NCBI GenBank assembly: GCA_963733505.1
Contig: CAVTDW010000004.1
Location: 291,206 to 355,205 of the forward strand
Origin: JALYXV01 sp963733505
GTDB taxonomy: Bacteria > Actinomycetota > Acidimicrobiia > Acidimicrobiales > Palsa-688
Direction of reading: 5' to 3'
DNA length: 64,000 nucleotides
The notes beneath the pieces are model-generated. The model saw only the letters and a program-made list of their open reading frames with translations. It was not told the DNA's origin and ran no database searches. Shown piece after piece: positions 35,282 to 44,504 of this stretch (within the stretch, counting starts at the first letter, position 1; the number at the start of each line of letters is the position of its first letter). The translations under genes were made by a program, and so were the position numbers.

Positions 35282-36745
35282 TCAAATGCCCAAATCAAGA
35301 CTGAGCGGTTCGGCTTTCTGACGGACCGCGGGCAGAGCAGCGTCGGCTTTGAGAAGGTGGTGGGGGTCGCTCTCGGCGAGCGGGGCCCGGCTGAGCTGCG
35401 CCGGGAAGCGATGGGCGAACGCCTCGGCGTAGCTGGCCCGTGGGTGGGCGTCGAAACCGGCGAAGCGTGACAGCGCCTCGGCCCCGGCGGCTCGCATCAG
35501 GCGCTGCGTGGCGGCCACGTCGGGGGCGGGAGGGTTCTTGCGGAAGGCGCTGCGATCGAGGTCGGCGTCGTTGTCAGCGCCTGCCACGGCGCTGTGCTCG
35601 AGGGCGCCTGCGTCGCCCGCCGCCAGGCGTCGCCGCAGCGTGTCACCGGCGGTGGCCGGCAGGCAGCGTTGCACCAGTTCCCGCTGGGTTCGTTCGCTGG
35701 GCGAGCCGAGCAGCCACCCGTTGCGGTCACACATCGCTTTGAGCGCCCGGTCGGAGAGGTCCAACACCCCGGCCGGCGGGTCTCCGGCCGCGGCCCGGGC
35801 CCGTTCGATGGTGACATGGGCCACGCCGTGGCGGGCTAGTGCGGCGGCCGCCTTGGGGTCGGTCAGTGACACCACGCCGACCGCCAACGCGGCGTCGTCG
35901 GCCCCGGCCAGACGGGCGGTGCGGTCCAGCCACCGGCGCCCCTCGGCCGCGGCGGCCACGGTGGCGGTCATGTGCTCCACCGCCGTTCGCATGCCCCGCC
36001 AGTCGAGCAGGTCGTCGTGCAGCGGCACGATCTGTTCGGCCGGGCCGACGGAGCGAGCCGGGACCTGTCTCATGATCGCCACCGGCGTCCCATGCGTCAG
36101 CCCATTGGCCATCATCCACAGCCGGGGCAGGTCAGGGTCGGAGTGCGCCTGGGCTTGGCGGATCTGGTCGCGGGCCAAGAACAGTTCGACCGCGTCGGGC
36201 AGGTTGGCCCCGGCCAGGATGTTCAGCCGGGCGGCGCCGGGGACGGCGGCGGGTGGGCGGTGCGAGGTTTGGGCGATCAGGGCGCCGACGCCGCCGGCCA
36301 GCTCCACCGCCACGGTGGGGTCGATGTCGTGGCGGCGGGCGGCGGCCACCACCTTGGCCATCTGGGTTTGGGTGTCGCGGCCGTAGACGGCGTCGGCCAC
36401 TTCGCCGAGCAGTGCCACCCCCCGCTGGGCGTCGGGCCACACCCGGTCGACTCTGGGCTCGCCGAGCAGCTCCTCGCATATGGCTTGGGCCCGTTCGGCC
36501 GGGCTGGTACCACCGAGGGGGAGGGCTTGGAGTGGCCACATCGACACGGCCCGTTCCGGGATGCCCAAGGTGCGGTCGAAGCGGTCGTGGGTGGTGACGT
36601 GGCGGGTGGTGCCCCACGGCGGCTGGCCGGCTTCGCGGTCGGCGGGGACGATCGTGCCCGACCCGGAGAAGAAACCCCAGTCGCGCCGGCCGAGGGCGGC
36701 GGTGGTGCGGTCCCGGCCCAGGTCGGGGTCGCGCAGGCCGCTCAT
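35282..36745 (-). CDS. Unknown protein, last gene of the transfer operon
   Basis: ATG 36745 overlaps the stop of the preceding small gene (TGATG). The 487-residue product is mostly alpha-helical: SPAERAQAICEELLGEPRVD, RVWPDAQRGVALLGEVADAV, KVVAAARRHDIDPTVAVELA, DAVELFLARDQIRQAQAHSD, and a C-terminal CDRNGWLLGSPSERTQRELV. No signal peptide, membrane helix or catalytic motif is recognised. Unbroken overlap with the coupling-protein operon suggests a cytoplasmic accessory factor for DNA processing or transfer (inference). I do not recognise the family. Confidence 0.65.
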   Translation of the reverse strand: MSGLRDPDLGRDRTTAALGRRDWGFFSGSGTIVPADREAGQPPWGTTRHVTTHDRFDRTLGIPERAVSMWPLQALPLGGTSPAERAQAICEELLGEPRVDRVWPDAQRGVALLGEVADAVYGRDTQTQMAKVVAAARRHDIDPTVAVELAGGVGALIAQTSHRPPAAVPGAARLNILAGANLPDAVELFLARDQIRQAQAHSDPDLPRLWMMANGLTHGTPVAIMRQVPARSVGPAEQIVPLHDDLLDWRGMRTAVEHMTATVAAAAEGRRWLDRTARLAGADDAALAVGVVSLTDPKAAAALARHGVAHVTIERARAAAGDPPAGVLDLSDRALKAMCDRNGWLLGSPSERTQRELVQRCLPATAGDTLRRRLAAGDAGALEHSAVAGADNDADLDRSAFRKNPPAPDVAATQRLMRAAGAEALSRFAGFDAHPRASYAEAFAHRFPAQLSRAPLAESDPHHLLKADAALPAVRQKAEPLSLDLGI

Positions 36746-37102
36746 CGCCACTCCTCGCCGCGCCGTTCGGCGCCGATCTGGGTGGCCCGTATGGCGGCGG
36801 CCATGGCCAAGTCGGCGATGTCGGGGGTGCCGGCGCTGGGGGTCAACACCCAGCCGTCGACGGCCTCCTCGACTTCGAAGACGGCGCCGGCCGTCGTGAC
36901 CGCGACGACGCCGGCGACACCGAGGCGGGCGGCCGCGGCGGCGTCACCGGCCAGCGCGGCGGCGGCATCGTCGGCGTGGGCGCCGGCCTTGTCGGCGTCG
37001 ACGACCGCGGCGCGCGTGCAGGGCGCCGGTGTCCCAGTCGGCGATGCCGAACAGGGCGGTGGCAGCCCGCCACTGCTCGGCGCTGTCGGGGCGGGCCGTC
37101 AT
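36742..37102 (-). CDS. Small transfer-operon protein (frameshifted)
   Basis: ATG 37102 overlaps the stop of the PLD gene (ATGA), and the TGA at 36742 overlaps the next start, so both ends are fixed by coupling. The N-terminus reads TARPDSAEQWRAATALFGIA DWDTGALHA. After a one-base slip near 37020 it continues VVDADKAGAHADDAAAALAG, DAAAAARLGVAGVVAVTTAG, VFEVEEAVDGWVLTPSAGTP and ADLAMAAAIRATQIG. The 361-base span is one base off a multiple of three, consistent with a single indel. Function is unknown. The predicted product is an ~120-residue alpha/beta protein. Confidence 0.55.
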
Positions 37103-38140
37103 GGCCGCCAGCGGGCCGCGCCCGCGAAGTCGCGGCCCAAGGTGGCGTTGACCGAGGTAACCACCGTGGGGTCGGCGACGATGACGCCGGCCTCGCGGTT
37201 GTAGGCCAGCGAGGCCACGGTGAAGTTTTCGCTGCCGATGAACACGCGACCTCCCGGTGTGGCGGCGTCGACCGCGATGGCCTTGGCGTGAATGTAGATG
37301 GGGGTCTCGCCCTGGTAGACCCCGACGTCGACGCCGGCCGATCTGAGCGTCAGCGAACTGCGCCGCCCAGGCTTTCGAGTCGGTCATGGTGACGGTGACA
37401 CGCACCTTGCGGCGGGCCGCGGCGGACAGGGCGGCGACGATGCCGGGGGCGGACATCTCCTCGTTTTCGACCGCCACGGTGGTTCGGGCCGAGCCGATCA
37501 GCGCCACCAGGGCGGCCTGCGACCCCGGGCTCCACACCACGGCCGACCCGGCGCCGGGGGTGATCGGGGTGCCGGTGTAGTCGGCTTCGAATACCTGGCG
37601 CAGGGCGGCGACGTCGGCGGGGGCGGAATCGATCAAGGCGAAATCCCGTGATGTCGGGTAGTACCGGCTGGTCAGGTTCAAGGTGAGGACGGCGGCGGTG
37701 GCCCCGTCGACGATGATCGTCTTTTGATGGGCGGCCGCGAAGCTCGACGGGGCCCAGTGCACCTGCACCCCGCGGGCGGAAAGGAACGCGTAGGCCGCCT
37801 GGTTGGCGCCGCCCTCCCGGTTGCGGTCGAGGACCACCCGGACCGACACTCCGCGCCCCGCGGCGGCGGCCAGCAGCGTCTCGGCGCGGGGGTCGACCAG
37901 TTCGTACATGGCCATGTCGACGCTGCCGGCGGCGGTCGAGATCAGGGCGTACAGATCGCCCAGCCCGTCGCCGGGTTCGGTGACCAGCCGGTAGCGGGCC
38001 GACAGCGACGCCGCCGGCCGGGTTGTGGCCGCCCCGGGCGCGGCGGGGCCGGTCGCGGTGACGGCCTGGCAGCCCCACAACGCGACCAGTACGGTGGCGG
38101 CTGCCACGGGCCGTAGGCGCCGTCGGTCCGTCCGTGTCAT
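37099..38140 (-). CDS. Phospholipase D-like (HKD) lipoprotein nuclease (frameshifted)
   Basis: ATG 38140 begins a lipoprotein-like leader (RPVAAATVLVALWGC). Two HKD motifs follow: HQKTIIVDGATAAVLTLNLT, and, after a one-base slip near 37360, HAKAIAVDAATPGGRVFIGS ENFT. Paired HxK(x4)D motifs define the PLD superfamily. With an N-terminal lipobox and a location in a transfer operon it resembles the plasmid-encoded Nuc/Bfil-type nucleases of conjugative elements rather than a lipase. The second motif is fully conserved after the shift, so the gene is very probably intact in the cell. Four-base overlaps with both neighbours indicate tight translational coupling. Confidence 0.8.
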
Positions 38141-39519
38141 AGCCCCGCCCCGACATCGCGGTCCCGTCGCGGGCGACTGGCGGCCACTATCGGTGGCCGC
38201 TGCTCGGCCTGGGACGCCCAGCCGGCGACGGTGGCCACCGGCACGCTCCACGCCTGCCCCTGGGGCAGGCCGGAGATCACCTCGTCGGCGTAGCGCACGG
38301 CGTGGCGGCGGGCCACGTCGGCCGATCCGGTGCTGTCGGCCAGCATGGCGTCGGCCAGCTCCGTCGGCCCGTCGCCCCGGTACCCCCAGCCGAACCCGTC
38401 GGGCGACCAGCGCATGGCGGGGCGCAACGGTCGGGTCCCGTTGCCGTCGACACGTTCGACGCTGCCGTCGGGGTGGCCGTAGTAGCGGGCCGGGTTGGCT
38501 GACGCCGGCGTCTCGCTGGCGACGACGAGACCGCCGCGCTCGTCCCAGTAGAACGGCTTGACGCCATGGGGCGGGTTGGCCATATCGGAGAGCAGCACGA
38601 CCGCGGCGGCCAGGACCTCCTTGGGTTCGTCGCCTCGCAACGACCAGCCTTCGGCCCGGCCGATCAGCGTTTTGAGCTCGTCGGTGCCCAGGGCCATAGC
38701 GGTGCGCCACAGTGCGGTGTCGACGCCGTAGTCCCCGTAGGCGCCCTCGATGCTGGTTTTGTGGGTGCCATCTCGGGTTTCCTCGAACGTGATGTCGATC
38801 AGGCTGCTTCGACGGTGCAGGGTGGCCAGGGCGGCGAGGGTCGCCTTGGGTTCGTCGCCTCGCAGTCGCAGCCCGTCCACCCCGGCCAACAGTCCCTCCA
38901 GTTCGGGGGTGTCGCGGAACACCATGGTCCACTCGTACACCTGGGTGTCGACGGACAACATCCCGTGGGTCGGGTCGTTCACCGTGGTCTTGCCGTACGG
39001 GTGCCCGTCGTCGGAGACCTCGACGGTCGGTGCGGTTCGGGCGTCTCGGGCCGCGGGCAGCGCGGGCGGCTCCGGGGCCGTCACGTCGGTGAGTCCGGGG
39101 ATGTCGACGACCAGCGCTTGGCGCCACAGCGTCAGGGCCCGCTCGGCCCACTGGCGGGCCGGTTCCGGTCCGGGGAACGGGCCGAACGCGACGACGTGGT
39201 CGGCGGCGGTGGCCAGCGCCACCCCGTACCAGCGTCGCGGTACCACCTCGAAGGTTTTGCGGCCCGTCTGGCGGCGGTAGTCGGCGCCGAACTCGAGGAC
39301 GTCGCCGGGGGTCAGCCCGTCGGCGACGTAGCCCCGGCCGCCCGGGCCGGGGGGCATCACCGCCCGCCCCCAGCCGCCGGGGGCACGGTCGTCGAGCCAC
39401 ACCGTGGCGGCCCACGCCTGGCTGCCCCAGCCGGGGATCAGGGGGGTGTCGATCAGGACCCCGTGGTAGACCCGCAGCGCCGTCTGCACGGGCCGCTCGG
39501 GGGGAGGCAGGTCGGCCAT
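38137..39519 (-). CDS. Multidomain transfer-operon protein with DUF6166 C-terminus
   Basis: ATG 39519 directly follows the previous stop (TAGATG). Residues ~25-135 are the shared domain also seen at 32798 (WAATVWLDDRAPGGWGRAV ... VLEFGADYRRQTGRKTFEVV). The middle carries two related motifs, DGLRLRGDEPKATLAALATL and EGWSLRGDEPKEVLAAAVVL, an internal ~130-residue duplication. The C-terminus (RWSPDGFGWGYRGDGPTELA, DAMLADS, then YADEVISGLP) matches DUF6166, common on plasmids and phages. No enzyme motif is visible. The architecture suggests a DNA- or protein-binding scaffold for conjugation; this is inference from operon position. Confidence 0.7.
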   Translation of the reverse strand: MADLPPPERPVQTALRVYHGVLIDTPLIPGWGSQAWAATVWLDDRAPGGWGRAVMPPGPGGRGYVADGLTPGDVLEFGADYRRQTGRKTFEVVPRRWYGVALATAADHVVAFGPFPGPEPARQWAERALTLWRQALVVDIPGLTDVTAPEPPALPAARDARTAPTVEVSDDGHPYGKTTVNDPTHGMLSVDTQVYEWTMVFRDTPELEGLLAGVDGLRLRGDEPKATLAALATLHRRSSLIDITFEETRDGTHKTSIEGAYGDYGVDTALWRTAMALGTDELKTLIGRAEGWSLRGDEPKEVLAAAVVLLSDMANPPHGVKPFYWDERGGLVVASETPASANPARYYGHPDGSVERVDGNGTRPLRPAMRWSPDGFGWGYRGDGPTELADAMLADSTGSADVARRHAVRYADEVISGLPQGQAWSVPVATVAGWASQAEQRPPIVAASRPRRDRDVGAGL

Positions 39520-41227
39520 CTACAGGCCGGCGTGGTTGTCGGCGACCACTCGGAGGTGGCGAACCGGCGCCTCCGCCGCCTTGCCGGGTGCGCCGGCGGT
39601 GAGGCCGTCGAGGCGGTCCGGGGCGTGCTGGGCGGCCAAGGCGGCCAGGGTGGGGACCGATTCGTGGCCGTCGAGGGCGACGCCGGGGGCGTGGCGGGCC
39701 ACGATGGCCCGCAGCTGCTCGGGCGGCTTGGCCATGGCGGTGAACAGCCGCTCGGCGGGCACCACCAGCCACCCGTGACCGGGGTCGCCCACCCGGGCCA
39801 ACTCGCCGTGGATGTCGACGGTGACCAGCTTGGGGACCGGGTCGAGTCCGACCAGCAACGCCGCCCGCTGCTGGTCGGCGGTGACCTCGGGGGCGGCTAC
39901 CTGGCGGTGGGAGCGGTCAGGGGAGTCGGGGGCGAAGAACGTCAACTGTGGGTCCTCGGCGGCGCCGGGCAGGATCTCGCCGGCCACCACGGGCAGGCCG
40001 GCGGTCTGGCGGGCCGCCACCACCGCCGCGCTGGTCGGCCACCAGGTGCCCCGCACCAGTGACACCTGGTCGCCCGCCACGGTGAGCGCCTCGGCGTCGT
40101 CGAGGGTGTGCGGCTGCACCTGGTAGGTGATCCCGTCGCCGCCGCCCAGGGCTCGCAGCACCGTCGCCTCGACCCGCTCGCCGCTGTCGGGGTGGGCCAG
40201 CGCGACCAACGACCCGAAGGCCAGGGCCTGACCCGGCTCGGGGGCGCCGATCTCCGGTCCCGCCAGGGTGGGGGTCACCTTGGCCGCCGGGGTTATCAGA
40301 ATGCGGTCCGCCTCGCTCTCGCCGATATAGCTGCGACGCCAAGGGTGGCCGACCAGCGACGCCACATCGGGTCGCCACGCGTAGGCCAGAGCTTCGCCTT
40401 CTCGGGACAGGACCGGGTATTGCACCTGGCCCAGGTGGCGTTCGCCGTTCACGTCGACCGCGACCCGGGTCCCGTCGGGGTAGGGGGCGGCGGGGCCGGC
40501 GGCGGCGTCGAGCAGGCGGTCGCGGTGGGCCTCGAGGAATGCCCGCTGCCCCTCGTTCAACATCCGGGACCGGTGAGCCGGGTCGGGATCGACGATGACG
40601 GCCAGCAGCGCCCGGACACTGTCGTCGGCCGCCACGTCGACCCCGCCTGGGGCCCTCACGTCGTCGCCGGCCAGCACCACCCGGCCGGCGTGGGACAGCC
40701 GGTAGGACACCAGCGTCGACCCACTGGCCGGCTCAGGTCGAGCCCCCAGCACCTCCAACAGCGTGCCCTGGCCGAGGTCGACCACCGAGGCGTGACGTTG
40801 GCGGTCCTGCTCGACCGCCAGTCCCCACCCGGAACGGCCAGTGCCGGCGGCGCCGGCGGCCACCGCCTCGCTGGACCACACCGGGAAGGTGTCGAGCGGC
40901 CTGGCCACCGGCGGGAACTCGCCGTCCATGCCGCGGGGGCCGGCCAAGGCCGGGTGGGCGTCGCGCTCGGCCTCCAGCGCCGCCGAGCAGCGGCGACGGC
41001 AACGCGAACCCCAGTCCCTCCTCCAGCGTCCCCGGGGAAGGGTAGGCGGAGCGGGTCACGCCCAGCTCGTAGTCGACCCGGCGGGCGCCCCCCGGTCCGG
41101 TCTGGCTGACATGGCCGGCAGTGAAGGTCGCCAACTGCGGGTCCCAGCCCAGCAGCCAACCCCCCGTCGGGGTCGTCACCAGCGCCACCCCAGCTGCCAC
41201 GCGGTCGAGTTGCTGCACGTCGGTCAT
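39520..41227 (-). CDS. Large unknown transfer-operon protein (frameshifted)
   Basis: From the start at 41227 the frame reads VQQLDRVAAGVALVTTPTGG, WLLGWDPQLATFTAGHVSQT and ELGVTRSAYPSPGTLEEGLG. After a one-base slip near 40985 it continues LDTFPVWSSEAVAAG, VEQDRQRHASVVDLGQGTLL, RSRMLNEGQRAFLEAHRDRL and on to a stop at 39520. The total is ~568 residues, with no membrane helix or recognised catalytic motif. The second half is strand-rich (VDVNGERHLGQVQYPVLSRE), ending in a likely disordered tail. It lies between the coupling protein and the DUF6166 gene with almost no spacing. The family is unknown to me. Confidence 0.6.
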
Positions 41228-41237
41228 CGCTCAGCGC

Positions 41238-43353
41238 TCACCGTCCGCCGTCGCCGCCGACGGCGGCGGCGCGGCGCTCGGCGGCGCCCTGGCCGCAGTC
41301 GGGGCAGGGCCTGACGGAGCTCGATGGGCGGCCGGCGCGGTTGTAGCCGCGTCGCGATATCTCGCCGCTGCCGCCGCAGGTGGCGCACGCCGGTTGGCGT
41401 TCGCGACGCACAGCCCAACGCTGCGGCAGCTTCCATCGCCTCGGGTGCAGCGCCTCGCCGGTGGCGGTCAGGTACAACGCCCGGTCCTTGAACCAGTAGC
41501 GGCCGATCAGATGGGCGGGCGGCAAGGTGTTGTGTATCAAGAGCGCCTCACCGGGGCGGACCTGGCGCAGCAAGGCCATGGGCAGCAGTTCGGCCCGGGT
41601 GGTCGACTGGCTGAGCGAGCGCCGCCCGGTGCCGCCGCCCACGTCGACACTGGAATGGCGGTCGAGGACCTGCTCGGAGCCCAGCAGCCCCTCGGCGTAG
41701 TCCAAGGTGGAACGGTCCGACAGCCCGGCGAAGAACACCTTGGTCAGGCAGTTGGAGATGATGGTGTCGGCGTGATGGCCGTACACCGCGTCGATCTGGG
41801 CCTTCGACTGGTAGATCAGCATCAGTTGGATGCCGATCCCGGCGCAGGTTGACGCCAACGCCCCCAGGTTGCGCAGCGGCCAGTTGCCGGCCTCGTCGAC
41901 CACCACCAGGATCGGCCCGACCGGCTCGTTGCTCTTGCCGACCCGCTCGTAGGTCTGGTCGAACAGGTCGCCCAGCAGGCCGCCCAGCACCGGCGCCAAG
42001 CGCTGCGCCTCATGCAGCGGGGCGCACAGATACAGCGTGTTACCCCGCCCGGCACGGCTCTGAGTCCCCGGCGCCGAGGCGCCGCTGGTGCCCCCGGGGG
42101 GCCCGCCGGCCGTGTCGGCGTCGGGTCGCCCGTCTGGTTCGGCGCCGACGTCGAGCAGCCAGTCGAGGTCGATGGGCGGCCCGAGCGACGAACCCGACAC
42201 CGTGGGGTCCTGCCAGGCGGTGATCATGGCCTTGGCTGTCACGTACACCGAAGACAACTGGCGGAAATCGAGGCCCCAGGTGCCCGACAGCAACTCGGCG
42301 GCCGCCTGGGCGTCGCCGGCGATAACCGGGTTGTAGTGGTTGCACAACTTCCCGTTCATGGTCGCCACCAGCGACCCCTTGCCCTCCTCGTCGGGGCGGT
42401 CCATCTTCAGCACCCAGCTGACCACCGCGGCCATGCCCACCGAACTGTTGGCGGCCACGAACAGCAGCGGGGCCAGCAGGTCCTCGGCCCCGGCCACCCA
42501 GAACGCCATGTCGCCGCTGCCGCTGGTCCAGTCGGTGGCGTTGGCCAACGCCCGGGCCGCCTTCTTGGCCCCCGTCAAGGTGCCCGCGGCCCGCAACGGC
42601 GACCAGGCCGCGGTGTCCTCGCTGGTGGCGTCGCCCGGGTCGAACACCTTCACGTCGCCCCGGCGGCGGCGGGCGTCGATGGTGGCGCCCATCAGATCCG
42701 ACTTGACCGACAAGGCGATGACGGGGCCGTCCCATTCCAAGATCGCCGGGACCGCCAGCGCCGTCGTCTTGCCGCAGCGGGTCGGGCCGAGCACCACGAT
42801 GGCGCCCCGGTCACCGCGGCGGCGCTCGGCCCGGCGCCGCAACCACCACGGGATGCCGTCGGCCAGGCCCACCCGACTGTCCTCGGTGGCCATCAGATGG
42901 CCGGCGACGACGCCCAGGATGACCCGGCGGGCGGTCGGGCCCGCGCACCCACAGCGGCGCCAGGTCCTTGGCCCGGGCGAAGCGGGCCTCGGGGTTCAGG
43001 CCCATCCGGGACCGCTTCTCCAGGCCCACCGTGCGCCGTCGGGCTATCAGCGAGCCCGCCAACAGGGCCGCGGCGAGCGCCGCGGCCAGGATCGGGGCGG
43101 TGCACACCCAGTACAACGCCGACCCGGGCAGGCGTCCCGACGCCGGCGGCCCCCACGCCCGGGCGGGCGATCCGGGGTGGCTGGCCAGGCCCGGTACCGC
43201 CCGGGCGGCGCCGACCAAACCCACCCCGAGCCCGCCGTGGCCGGCGACCAGGCAGGCCACGGTGGCACCCAACCACAGCGACCCGACCACCGCCGCGGCC
43301 AGCGCCGCGAAGCCCAGAATGGCGAGCTCGACGCCGCTGTCCTCCGCGCCCAC
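41238..43353 (-). CDS. VirD4/TraG type IV coupling protein (frameshifted)
   Basis: GTG 43353 opens a segment with two or more membrane helices (GVELAILGFAALAAAVVGSL; ALYWVCTAPILAAALAAALL) and FARAKDLAPLWVRGP. One base out of frame near 42940, RRVILGVVAGHLMATEDSR leads into the ATPase: IVVLGPTRCGKTTALAVPAI (Walker A), GPVIALSVKSDL, then PILVVVDEAGNWPLRNLGAL (Walker B). Joined, ~705 residues match the usual N-terminal-TM plus RecA-like plan of coupling proteins, which feed relaxase-bound DNA to the secretion channel. An unusual C-terminal CATCGGSGEI...CPDCGQG zinc-ribbon follows. The ATG at 42893 has no ribosome site, supporting one gene split by an indel. Confidence 0.88.
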
Positions 43354-43355
43354 CG

Positions 43356-44259
43356 CTACGCCGCCTCGGTCGCCAGGGACCGCACCCGGCGCAGCGCGGC
43401 GGCGCGGCGGTAGCGGATGCAGCGCGACGTGACCCGGGCCGGGTCGGTCTCGGCCACCTCGGTCACCGGGACCCCGGCCACCCCGAGCCTGGCCAGCAGA
43501 TGGGCGTCGGCGGACCGCAAACCATGCGTCAGCGCCTCGCCCACCACCTCGAGCAGCTCCTCCGCCGCGGGTGGACTGGACCCGTCGGGGCGGCCGGTGA
43601 TGTCGGCCACCGCGCACGCGGTGACCGCCAGGCGGGCCGCGACCTGGTCCTCGCGGGCTCTGCGGCGCCGAGGCCGTTGCAGCACCAGGTACTCGGCGTC
43701 GCGGACCAGGCGCCGCCACACCCCGGCCTCGCCTCGCAGCGCGTCGCCGGTGGCCAGCGACAACCACACCGTCGAGATCATGGTGTCGATGGTGTCGGCC
43801 TCCTCGCCCGCACTAGCGCCACTGCCGAAACCGCCACCCCAGGCGATGACAACCAGGTTGGGCAACATCCGCTGCACCATGACCCGGGTCGCCACCTCGT
43901 CGCCCGCCGCCGCGGCCACCGCCAACGCCTCGGCGATCTCATCGGCGCGCTGCGCCGAGACGCCGGCGGCGCACATCTCGGCCAGCGGTTCGCCCACCAA
44001 CCGGTAGCCCGACAACCGGGGGTCGTCGCGCCACGAGGCGGGAGCGTCGACCAACCCGCGGGCGAAGCGGTCGCGCCACTCGCGGTTCAAGGCCGACTGC
44101 AACGGCGACGACGACCGGTGCCGGAGGCGCCACGGCCGGCGGTTAAGCCCCGGCAGCGGGGACCCGTCGTCGCAATCGTCGTCGGGGTCGCGGTCGCGGT
44201 CGGGGTCGCGGTCGGGGTCGTCGGTCGGTGTCGGTACTGCTGGGTGAGGTGTCGTCCAT
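43356..44259 (-). CDS. Sigma-like/HTH protein heading the transfer operon
   Basis: The conserved part runs LNREWRDRFARGLVDAPASW, AQRADEIAEALAVAAAAGDE, ATRVMVQRMLPNLVVIAW, DTIDTMISTVWLSLATGDAL and ends LLARLGVAGVPVTEVAETDP ARVTSRCIRYRRAAALRRV, a region-4-like helix-turn-helix. It resembles a degenerate sigma-70-type factor. The start is uncertain: ATG 44259 reads MDDTSPSSTDTD but is one base out of frame across an Asp/Arg simple repeat (gaccgcgacccc), where an indel is likely. A TTG at 44267 is in frame. Being first in the operon and next to the shared 36-bp repeats, it is a candidate regulator of transfer genes. Confidence 0.65.
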
Positions 44260-44278
44260 GACGGCAACCATCCGCCCC

Positions 44279-44392
44279 GATGTCCCCGCCGATGTCCCCG
44301 CGAATATCCCCACCAATGTCCCCGCGGAACAATTTGTCGGCCTGACCGCCCGCCCTGATGTCCCCGCCGATGTCCCCGCGAATATCCCCACC
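44279..44392 (+). repeat. Two exact 36-bp direct repeats built of 12-bp iterons
   Basis: The 36-base block gatgtccccgccgatgtccc(+16) occurs at 44279-44314 and 44357-44392, 78 bases apart. Each contains tandem gatgtccccgc-type units and aatatccccacc, with another aatgtccccgc between. It lies in the divergent space between the sigma-like gene and the primase. The right copy runs into the 20-bp motif also present before the relaxase. It is a candidate iteron origin or shared operator. Confidence 0.75.
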
Positions 44393-44417
44393 GCAGGTCA
44401 CAGGGCATTTTCGGGTC

Positions 44418-44437
44418 AACCCAAGATTTCTTGGGTT
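44418..44437 (+). promoter_or_regulatory. 9-bp perfect inverted repeat
   Basis: aacccaaga and tcttgggtt are separated by tt, 68 bases before the primase start and just after the iteron-like block. It may be an operator for the primase gene or part of a replication origin. Confidence 0.5.
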
Positions 44438-44504
44438 CGTCGTTCCGCTCCCCGCCCACCGCGGTCCGCTCCTTGATGGAGACCGGGAGAAGGGAGCGAG
44501 CGCC

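Noticed and set aside
36944..39772. 942-codon minus-strand frame
   Set aside because: It passes through several genes; only the PLD-frame portion (to ~37360) is real. The rest is an out-of-frame reading of neighbouring genes.
38566..40062. 498-codon plus-strand frame
   Set aside because: Antisense to the DUF6166 and 39520 genes, which have overlapping-operon starts and coherent composition.
42012..44261. 749-codon open frame on the plus strand
   Set aside because: It is antisense to the coupling-protein and sigma-like genes and is Arg/Gly/Pro-rich. The opposite strand has clear motifs.
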